Part shown: one piece after another, positions 1 through 5,050 of the stretch | How the letters are laid out: every line of letters begins with the position of its first letter | Numbering within the stretch: the first letter of the stretch is position 1 | Source: Deltaproteobacteria bacterium | GTDB lineage: Bacteria > Desulfobacterota > Desulfobacteria > Desulfobacterales > Desulfatirhabdiaceae | Length of the DNA: 5,534 nt | Assembly (NCBI GenBank): GCA_026388755.1 | Contig: JAPLJE010000609.1 | Location: 1-5,534 of the forward strand | Direction: 5' to 3' | Made by a program: the position numbers and the translations under genes | Notes under the pieces: generated by a model | Database searches by the model: none | The model's input: the letters and a program-made list of their open reading frames with translations, nothing else | What the model was told of the DNA's origin: nothing

Positions 1-1
1 T

Positions 2-1816
2 TCTCCCACTCTCGTCGTTGCCGGGGCAGGATCCGGAAAAACCCGCACCTTAACCGCCAAAATCGCGCATCTGATTGCGTGCGACATTCCATCGGACCGC
101 ATTCTTGCCATTACGTTTACCAATAACGCTGCCGAGGAGATGAAATCCCGGCTGGTGGAACTGACCGGCATTCCGCTCTATCAATTTCCGTGGGTCCGCA
201 CCTTTCATTCTGCCTGCTTTAAGATCTTCAAGGAACATTGCACGCTCCTGGGGTACCAGCCACCGCTGCAAATCTATGCATCGTATCAACAGCAAAAACT
301 GATAAAGGACATCGCTGTCGGAGAAATGAACATCGAGAAGTCTTTTGTACCCGTCATTGCAGCGGAAATCTCCCATGCCAAGAACTCGGGATCTCCGGAG
401 ACCTATTTTACGCATAAACCGCGGGTTGCCAGAAAGCGGATGATCGACATTTTCCATCGCTATGAACAGGAGTTAAAATCCAAGAATGCCGTGGATTTTG
501 ACAATATTCTCTTTCTGACGCGCAACCTGCTTCGGGATCATGAATCCATCAGAGCCTATTATCAGAATCTCTTTGATTTTATTCTCTGCGATGAATACCA
601 GGATACCAACAACATTCAGGAAGAACTGACAGGGCTGTTGATGAGGAACGGCAAGCTCTTTTGCGTGGGCGATGACTGGCAGGCTATCTATTCCTTTCGG
701 GGCAGCAATGTGGATCATTTTCTGTCTTTCCAGGATAAGTACAGCGGGGCAAGAATTTTCAGACTGGAACAAAACTACCGCTCCGCCGATGAAATCGTTC
801 AGGTTGCCAATGACCTGATCGGATACAATACCCACAAGCTGGAGAAAAAATGCTTTTCAGAAAAACAGGGCGGGCTTGTGGAACTCTACGATTTTGATAA
901 TGACAACGAGGAGGCTGACTGGATTTCCAGAAAGATTCTCAGCCTGAAAGGCATGGATATTCCGCTGGATAAAATGGCGGTGCTATACCGGACCAAATTC
1001 TGTTCTCTGTCCTTTGAAAAGGCGTTCCGCCAGGCAGGCATTCCGTATCGCATGCTGGGCGGAAAAGGTTTTTTTGAACGGAAGGAAATCCTGGACCTGA
1101 ACTGTTACCTGACCGCCGCGGCTTTCATCAAGGATGATGCGGCATTTGAGCGGATTGTCAATACGCCCAAGCGCGGTCTGGGTCCAGGGGCCGTAAAAAA
1201 ACTGATGACTTTGAAAACCCTGGAAATCAGCCTTCAGGAAGCGACACGAATCGCCCTGAACGAAACCATACTGGCCCCAAAAGTCTATCAGGCTCTCAAA
1301 GCACTTCTGGAACTTCTGGATGACATCCGGGAGATGAAGCCGGCGGAAGCGATTGAGACGGTTCTATATCGGACAAACTACATGGTCTATCTGAAGGAAC
1401 ACGTCAAGTCCGACACCATGGACTTTACCTCCAGGCAGGAAAACATCGAACAGCTCATGTATTCGGCCTCTCAGAAAGACTCGATCGTGGAATATCTGGA
1501 AGAAGCCGCCCTGGTCCGGGAAGATAAGAAAGAGGATGAGGAAGAAAAATCCCGGGGCGTCAGCCTTTCAACGATTCATGCGGCCAAAGGACTTGAATTT
1601 CATGTGGTCTTTGTCGTAGGATGCGAAGAACAGCTTTTCCCGCACTGGCGATCCATGGATACGACCGCCGGACTTTATGAAGAACGGCGGCTGATGTATG
1701 TTGCCGTGACACGCTCTGAAAAGTATCTTTTTCTGACCTGCGCCGGATACCGGAAAGGCCAGTTCAACCGCAAGAGCCGGTTTCTGGACGAAATTGAACA
1801 GTCGTTGAACGGCTAA
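2..1816 (+). CDS. Rep/PcrA-like superfamily 1 DNA helicase (UvrD family), 5' partial
   Basis: ATP-driven 3'-5' DNA helicase of the UvrD/Rep/PcrA group, acting in the cytoplasm in repair and replication restart. The frame is open from the left edge, giving 604 residues. Comparison with E. coli Rep suggests that only about 15-20 N-terminal residues (the Q-motif region) are missing. All later motifs are present in order: Walker A GAGSGKT (residues 8-14), motif Ia ITFTNNAAEEMKSR (about 37-50), DEYQDTN Walker B (197-203), motif III GDDWQAIYSFRGSN (223-236), LEQNYRS (255-261), motif V TIHAAKGLEF (524-533) and motif VI around VAVTRSE (567-573). The DEYQDTN box, the IVNTPKR segment and an acidic stretch just before motif V all favour Rep over UvrD. 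Motif III has Trp where Rep has Asp. The protein stops about 30 residues after motif VI at SRFLDEIEQ, so the C-terminal tail of Rep/UvrD is absent. It is probably first or internal in an operon with djlA. The family is certain; the exact orthologue is not. Confidence 0.9.
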   Translation, partial: SPTLVVAGAGSGKTRTLTAKIAHLIACDIPSDRILAITFTNNAAEEMKSRLVELTGIPLYQFPWVRTFHSACFKIFKEHCTLLGYQPPLQIYASYQQQKLIKDIAVGEMNIEKSFVPVIAAEISHAKNSGSPETYFTHKPRVARKRMIDIFHRYEQELKSKNAVDFDNILFLTRNLLRDHESIRAYYQNLFDFILCDEYQDTNNIQEELTGLLMRNGKLFCVGDDWQAIYSFRGSNVDHFLSFQDKYSGARIFRLEQNYRSADEIVQVANDLIGYNTHKLEKKCFSEKQGGLVELYDFDNDNEEADWISRKILSLKGMDIPLDKMAVLYRTKFCSLSFEKAFRQAGIPYRMLGGKGFFERKEILDLNCYLTAAAFIKDDAAFERIVNTPKRGLGPGAVKKLMTLKTLEISLQEATRIALNETILAPKVYQALKALLELLDDIREMKPAEAIETVLYRTNYMVYLKEHVKSDTMDFTSRQENIEQLMYSASQKDSIVEYLEEAALVREDKKEDEEEKSRGVSLSTIHAAKGLEFHVVFVVGCEEQLFPHWRSMDTTAGLYEERRLMYVAVTRSEKYLFLTCAGYRKGQFNRKSRFLDEIEQSLNG

Positions 1817-1842
1817 CGCGTTTATACAAATGCGCAATTTAC

Positions 1843-1850
1843 AGGATAGG
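1843..1850 (+). promoter_or_regulatory. Ribosome binding site of djlA
   Basis: AGGATAGG lies 5 nt before the ATG at 1856, in the 39-nt gap after the helicase stop. It is an imperfect Shine-Dalgarno sequence. It supports the ATG at 1856, which is also where the DjlA membrane segment requires the protein to begin. Confidence 0.6.
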
Positions 1851-1855
1851 ACATT

Positions 1856-2608
1856 ATGAGTATCATCGGAAAATTGGTTGGAGGGGCCATCGGCTTTGCC
1901 CTGGGAGGCCCGATCGGCGCCATTGCCGGCGCCGTTTTCGGCCATGCATTTGACAACAAGCCTGCTGACAGTGATACGGCCATGAGTCTGTCGTATGGCG
2001 AATCGTCGCAGATCACTTTTTTTGTGGCTGCATTTTCCATGCTGGGCAAACTGGCCCGAACAGACGGCCAGATTTCCCGCGCGGAAATGGATGCCGTCCG
2101 GCAGTTCATGACATATGATCTGAACCTGAGCCCGGAAAGCCAGCAGGTGGCCATCAACATTTTCCTTACGGCGCAGGAATCTCCCGAATCCTTTGAGAGT
2201 TTTGCCTCCCAGTTCTACGGACAGTTTCATGTCCAACCCCAGATGTTGGAGCTGATGATGGACATTCTGCTCCGGGTATCGGTTTCAGACGGCGGCATCA
2301 ATCCCAGTGAAGAACGGCTGATTCAGTCGGCAGCATCCATTTTTGGTTTCAACAGCGCCCAGTATGCCGGAATGCGGTCCCGATATGCACGGGATGTAAA
2401 TAAATATTATGCAGTTCTGGGATGCACGCACAGCGACACGGATGAGCAGATCAAAAAGCAATACCGCAAGTTGGTCGTCTCTGAATATCATCCGGATAAA
2501 ATCATTGCCAAGGGCCTGCCAGACGAATTTATTAAGTTTGCCAATGACAAGTTCAAAGAGATTCAGGAAGCCTATGAAGCTGTCAAGAAAGAAAGAGGGA
2601 TTATTTGA
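1856..2608 (+). CDS. djlA: DjlA, membrane-anchored J-domain co-chaperone (TerB + DnaJ)
   Basis: Type III J-protein that recruits and stimulates DnaK at the inner membrane. In E. coli the soluble part faces the cytoplasm, and overproduction switches on the Rcs envelope-stress pathway. The 250 residues show the full DjlA layout. An N-terminal glycine-rich hydrophobic segment (about 4-31, ending GHAFDNK) matches the DjlA membrane and dimerisation segment. A TerB-like helical domain spans about 50-165, with the paired acidic repeats ARTDGQISRAE and SVSDGGINPSEE. A C-terminal J domain starts at YYAVLGC (184-190), carries the essential HPD at 212-214, and continues into AKGLP and EIQEAYE, both close to E. 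coli DjlA. E. coli DjlA is about 20 residues longer, with a Gln/Gly-rich linker before the J domain; here the linker is only about 15 residues. The last bases overlap the next gene's start codon. The identification is strong. Confidence 0.95.
   Translation: MSIIGKLVGGAIGFALGGPIGAIAGAVFGHAFDNKPADSDTAMSLSYGESSQITFFVAAFSMLGKLARTDGQISRAEMDAVRQFMTYDLNLSPESQQVAINIFLTAQESPESFESFASQFYGQFHVQPQMLELMMDILLRVSVSDGGINPSEERLIQSAASIFGFNSAQYAGMRSRYARDVNKYYAVLGCTHSDTDEQIKKQYRKLVVSEYHPDKIIAKGLPDEFIKFANDKFKEIQEAYEAVKKERGII
2594..2607 (+). promoter_or_regulatory. RBS and TTG start of the glycosyltransferase gene, coupled to the djlA stop
   Basis: AGAGGGA (2594-2600) sits inside the last djlA codons, 4 nt before TTG at 2605-2607. 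The TTG shares two bases with the djlA stop TGA (2606-2608). The conserved GT9 N-terminus begins only about 10 residues later, and no ATG or GTG in this frame lies close enough to replace it. The TTG is therefore the best start, and reinitiation by ribosomes finishing djlA is likely. Confidence 0.65.
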
Positions 2609-3687
2609 TCGGGTGCCCTTCGCAATCCTATAAACGCATCCTTCTGATTCAGCTTGGCGATATCGGCGATGTCATTCTGACACTTCCGGCCATTAGAGCG
2701 CTCCGGGAAAATTTCCCGGAATCCCGACTTGTGGTTTGCGTTCGGGAAAAGGCAAGGGAAATCATCGAAGATTGCCCCTGGGTATCCGCAGCGATGACTG
2801 TCCGAAAGGAACAGAAACCATTGAAGTCTGCAATTCTGGGTCAGGCTCACTGGATGAAGGGACTTCGTGCTCACCGGTTTGATCTGGCGATCGATCTTCG
2901 CACCGGCACCCGGGGTGCGATCATTGCCGGATTTTCCGGAGCAGGCACGCGAATCGGCCGGTTTGCGGCTGATGGCAGGCTGTGGCGAAACCGGGTATTT
3001 ACACACCTGGTCACGCCGCCGGACGAGGCATTCCAGTATGCAACCGAACACAATCTGAATATCCTGTCCCCCCTGGGCCTGAAGATTCGAGACACCGCCC
3101 TGCAAATCACGATCCCCTGTCACCGAAAACAGACAGCAATCCAGCTGCTTTCCAGTGAAAAGATTCCCATGAACCGTCCGCTTATGGCATTTCACCCGTT
3201 TTCCTTGTGGAAATACAAGGAATGGCAGGTGAGCTCCTGCGCCGAACTGATTGATGATGTTCAGCTTCGTTATGACTTGACGGTCGTCATCACCGGATCA
3301 TCGGAAGAGCGCGACCGCGCAGATCAGGTGATGGCGCGTTGCCGAACCAAACCCTTTAATTTGGCCGGGAAAACATCCATTGGCGAGCTGGGCGCTGTTT
3401 TTTCCGCCTGCCGTGGTTTTATCGGGGTGGATACCGCCGCCCTTCACCTGGCGGCTGCTGTCGGCATTCCGACAATGGGCATCTTCGGGCCGTCTCCGGT
3501 CGCATGCTGGGCGCCAAGAGGCAGCCAGCATGCGGTGGTTTCCAAAAACATGCGCTGCGTTCCCTGCCGCCGGAAAGGATGTCAAAACTCGGAGATCAGC
3601 CAGTGCCTGGATGAATTGTCTGTGAAGGACGTTCATGAAGAACTGTGCCGGTTTATTGAGCACAATGTCAAAATAGAGCGCAAGTGA
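2605..3687 (+). CDS. Family 9 glycosyltransferase, LPS heptosyltransferase-like
   Basis: Predicted cytoplasmic-face transferase that adds a sugar from an ADP-heptose-type donor to the LPS inner core. The 360 residues have the two-Rossmann GT-B layout of GT9. The N-terminal RILLIQLGDIGDVILTLPAI (11-30) contains the GD that aligns with the catalytic Asp13 of WaaC (here D22). The linker region carries HPFSLWKYKEWQ (197-208), the position of the donor-binding lysine. The nucleotide-sugar domain has GVDTAALHLAAAVG (274-287) followed by FGPSP and CWAPRG. GVDT resembles WaaC/WaaQ more than WaaF, which has GNDSG. Near the C-terminus four cysteines form C-x2-C-x4-C-x7-C (318, 321, 326, 334), a pattern I recall from heptosyltransferase III-like proteins and other GT9 members. 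There is no signal peptide or membrane segment. GT9 membership is near certain. The heptose donor and acceptor cannot be read from the sequence, and no other LPS gene is in view. Confidence 0.93.
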   Translation: MIGCPSQSYKRILLIQLGDIGDVILTLPAIRALRENFPESRLVVCVREKAREIIEDCPWVSAAMTVRKEQKPLKSAILGQAHWMKGLRAHRFDLAIDLRTGTRGAIIAGFSGAGTRIGRFAADGRLWRNRVFTHLVTPPDEAFQYATEHNLNILSPLGLKIRDTALQITIPCHRKQTAIQLLSSEKIPMNRPLMAFHPFSLWKYKEWQVSSCAELIDDVQLRYDLTVVITGSSEERDRADQVMARCRTKPFNLAGKTSIGELGAVFSACRGFIGVDTAALHLAAAVGIPTMGIFGPSPVACWAPRGSQHAVVSKNMRCVPCRRKGCQNSEISQCLDELSVKDVHEELCRFIEHNVKIERK

Positions 3688-3715
3688 TTGTACGGATTAC
3701 GCCTCACTTTTACCG

Positions 3716-3785
3716 TGAAAATACTGGCAGCACGGGCGTCCTGCCAGTAGCAGGCGGGATGCCCGTGCTACCAGCGAAATTTTCA
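3716..3785. repeat. Long imperfect hairpin, REP-like palindrome; possible terminator
   Basis: A 22-position stem pairs 3724-3745 with 3753-3774. It has one C-A mismatch (3728/3770) and two pairs that are G-U in RNA (3738/3760 and 3742/3756), and it closes on a 7-nt loop at 3746-3752. Outside a small bulge (3723 against 3775-3778), a second 7-bp A/T-rich stem pairs TGAAAAT (3716-3722) with ATTTTCA (3779-3785). Within the left arm, CTGGCAG (3724-3730) and CTGCCAG (3741-3747) could form a competing 7-bp hairpin. The core wording, GTAGCACGGGCATCC and relatives, is of a kind I recall as dispersed extragenic repeats in several bacterial groups. It lies between two gene units, where it could stop transcription or protect mRNA ends, but no clean T-run follows the stem. 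Confidence 0.7.
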
Positions 3786-3796
3786 TTCTTGGGGAA

Positions 3797-3812
3797 GCCA
3801 TAATGTAATGGC
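3797..3812. promoter_or_regulatory. Small inverted repeat upstream of the redox pair, possible operator
   Basis: GCCAT (3797-3801) and ATGGC (3808-3812) form a perfect 5-bp inverted repeat around a 6-nt spacer. It lies 33 nt before the start codon and overlaps the CATAAT that looks like a -10 box. The position suits a repressor site, but a repeat this short can occur by chance. Confidence 0.2.
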
Positions 3813-3828
3813 CATGAGCGTTTAGTTT

Positions 3829-3837
3829 AAAGGAGGG
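3829..3837 (+). promoter_or_regulatory. Strong ribosome binding site of the thioredoxin-like gene
   Basis: AAAGGAGGG is a near-perfect Shine-Dalgarno sequence, 8 nt before the ATG at 3846. It fixes the start, and the signal peptide that follows agrees. It is the strongest such site in the window, which suggests the redox pair can be made at a good level. Confidence 0.85.
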
Positions 3838-3845
3838 TCACCAAC

Positions 3846-4442
3846 ATGAAAAAACTGCGTATGATTTGGACAATTCTGGCGTGTCTGTTGTTCTTGCCTG
3901 CCTTTTTGGCAGCTGAAGTGGCGCCGCCGGCCGAAGGCGGAAAACTGCCGGATATCAGACTTACCATTCCAGCTGATGCTGGGTACCAGACGTATCTGGG
4001 CATTAAAGGGGAAGGGACGTTTTTCCTTCCCCAAGTCAAGGCATCGGTTGTCATTGTTGAAATCTTCAGCATGTACTGCCCGCACTGCCAGAGGGAAGCC
4101 CCCAGCATCAATGATCTGTATGCAAAAATTCAGAGCAGCGAAAGATTGAAGGCTAAGGCTAAGCTCGTTGGCATGAAGGATAAGGTTAAGCTCGTGGGCA
4201 TCGGCGTGGGCAACTCCCCGTATGAAGTCGAATATTTCAAAAAGACATATTCAATTCAGTTTCCGCTGTTTTCAGACGGCGAATTTATTGTTCACAAACA
4301 GCTCGGTGAAGTCAGAACCCCCTATTTTATAGGTATCAAAAACCACAGGGATGGCAGTCACACCCTCTTTTATTCCAAACTGGGGGGAATTGCCGACAAC
4401 CTCAGCTTTCTGAAACTGATTCAGGCGCAATTAAACAAATGA
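3846..4442 (+). CDS. Exported TlpA-like thioredoxin-fold protein with CPHC active site
   Basis: Predicted periplasmic thiol-disulfide oxidoreductase. The 198 residues begin with a typical signal peptide: MKKLR, a hydrophobic core to about residue 20, and cleavage near A22 or A23. The thioredoxin-like domain follows a short Pro/Gly-rich stretch. VVIVEIFSMYCPHC (68-81) is the beta strand plus active site with C78 and C81, and REAPSINDLY is the following helix. TP (158-159) in RTPYF is the expected cis-proline loop opposite the active site. The domain order is TlpA/ResA-like, but the CPHC dipeptide is the one found in the oxidant DsbA, so reductant or oxidant cannot be decided by sequence. Residues 104-121 contain a 9-residue tandem duplication just before the strand KLVGIGVG. 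The stop overlaps the first possible ATG of the peroxiredoxin gene, so the two are surely one operon and probably one redox pathway. The fold is certain; the substrate is unknown. Confidence 0.88.
   Translation: MKKLRMIWTILACLLFLPAFLAAEVAPPAEGGKLPDIRLTIPADAGYQTYLGIKGEGTFFLPQVKASVVIVEIFSMYCPHCQREAPSINDLYAKIQSSERLKAKAKLVGMKDKVKLVGIGVGNSPYEVEYFKKTYSIQFPLFSDGEFIVHKQLGEVRTPYFIGIKNHRDGSHTLFYSKLGGIADNLSFLKLIQAQLNK
4155..4208 (+). repeat. In-frame 27-nt tandem duplication inside the thioredoxin-like gene
   Basis: Two adjacent 27-nt units, 4155-4181 and 4182-4208, match at 18 of their first 20 bases and then diverge. They encode KAKLVGMKD and KVKLVGIGV (residues 104-112 and 113-121). A 6-nt AAGGCT is also repeated just upstream (4149-4154 and 4155-4160), which suggests replication slippage. 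The period is a multiple of three, so the frame is kept. Confidence 0.75.
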
Positions 4443-4453
4443 TGTTCTGCCAT

Positions 4454-4459
4454 GGAGGG
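4454..4459 (+). promoter_or_regulatory. RBS choosing the ATG at 4463 for the peroxiredoxin
   Basis: GGAGGG lies 3 nt before ATG 4463, slightly close but strong. The upstream alternative ATG at 4439 overlaps the previous stop, has no comparable site in front of it, and would put the residues MMFCHGGI before an otherwise ideal signal peptide. Confidence 0.6.
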
Positions 4460-4462
4460 ATT

Positions 4463-5023
4463 ATGCGATCATTCCTGAGAACCGTATCGGCAATTGCCAT
4501 TTTGATATCGTGGACATCCTGCCCGGCATTCGCGCTTTCGGATGCATACAAGGAAAACATTTACAATCCCGGCCAGTTAAAACCGGTTGACAGCACGCTG
4601 AAAGTCAGGGAGGGCGAACCCGCTCCGGAATTCACATTGCCGTCCCTGAGCGGCGAAACATTTGTACCCGCAGCCTGGACTCCGATATGTTCGGATCAAT
4701 GGCCAGGGTACAATCTGGCAAAGGGGTTGTTTGAAGCCCAAGACGCCGTTCTTCTCGGCATTACCGTGGACAACCTGCCGACCCTGTATTCCTGGACCCG
4801 GCAAATGGGGAATCTTTGGTTTCCGGTGCTGTCGGATTTCTGGCCACATGGGGCCGTAGCAGATAAATTCGGGGTGCTGCGCAGCGATGGAATCGCCGAA
4901 CGGGCGCTGTTCATCATCGATAAAGCCGGAATCCTGCGCTATGCAAAGGTTGGGGACATCAACCGCCGGCCCGACTTGGAAGAACTGATCAACGCAATGG
5001 AAAAAACAAACAGCAAAAGATGA
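4463..5023 (+). CDS. Exported AhpE-like 1-Cys peroxiredoxin, apparent internal deletion
   Basis: Predicted periplasmic thiol peroxidase of the AhpC/TSA family that would reduce peroxides. From ATG 4463 the product has 186 residues; ATG 4439 would add 8. The signal peptide has Arg2 and Arg6, a hydrophobic core, and AFA (22-24) as cleavage site. The peroxiredoxin signature is PAAWTPIC: P69, T73 and peroxidatic C76 fit PxxxTxxC, with Gln where many members have Glu three residues later. R147 in ERALFIID is the conserved arginine. FPVLSDFWPHGAVADKFGV closely resembles Mycobacterium tuberculosis AhpE. C76 is the only cysteine after signal cleavage, so an outside thiol must recycle it; the preceding CPHC protein is the obvious candidate. 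Between APEFTL and FVPAAWT there are only 7 residues, against about 22 in AhpE, so roughly 15 residues including a core beta strand seem missing. The family is secure; activity is doubtful. Confidence 0.87.
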   Translation: MRSFLRTVSAIAILISWTSCPAFALSDAYKENIYNPGQLKPVDSTLKVREGEPAPEFTLPSLSGETFVPAAWTPICSDQWPGYNLAKGLFEAQDAVLLGITVDNLPTLYSWTRQMGNLWFPVLSDFWPHGAVADKFGVLRSDGIAERALFIIDKAGILRYAKVGDINRRPDLEELINAMEKTNSKR

Positions 5024-5050
5024 CAGACGGCGGATCTGACTTCTGACTCC

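Larger units (their letters stand above)
3688..3845. other. Intergenic region between the helicase-djlA-GT9 unit and the redox pair
   Basis: These 158 nt hold the long hairpin, a small inverted repeat at 3797-3812 and a strong ribosome binding site. A promoter for the redox pair should lie between the hairpin and the ribosome binding site. CATAAT at 3799-3804 resembles a -10 box, but no acceptable -35 box sits at the right distance, so no promoter is called. No small gene is evident. Confidence 0.6.

Noticed and set aside
1817..1834. Small hairpin in the gap after the helicase (CGCGTTT paired with AAATGCG around ATAC)
   Set aside because: Seven pairs including one G-U, mostly A/T in the inner half, with no T-run after it. 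It is too weak to call a terminator or attenuator.
1905..1935. GGCGCC-rich repeats near the djlA start
   Set aside because: They are the codons of the Gly/Ala-rich membrane segment (GPIGAIAGAV), fully explained by the protein.
3298..3663. Long open frame on the minus strand opposite the glycosyltransferase, and similar frames opposite other genes
   Set aside because: They lie wholly inside well-identified genes, show no recognisable family, and read as frame shadows of G/C-rich coding sequence.
3873..3884. Lipoprotein signal at C13 of the thioredoxin-like protein
   Set aside because: ILAC has Leu at -2 and would leave only 12 residues before the cysteine, while the hydrophobic core continues past it to a normal cleavage site near residue 22.
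4511..4522. Lipoprotein signal at C20 of the peroxiredoxin
   Set aside because: WTSC lacks the Leu-type residue at -3 required for a lipobox, and a good AFA cleavage site follows a few residues later.
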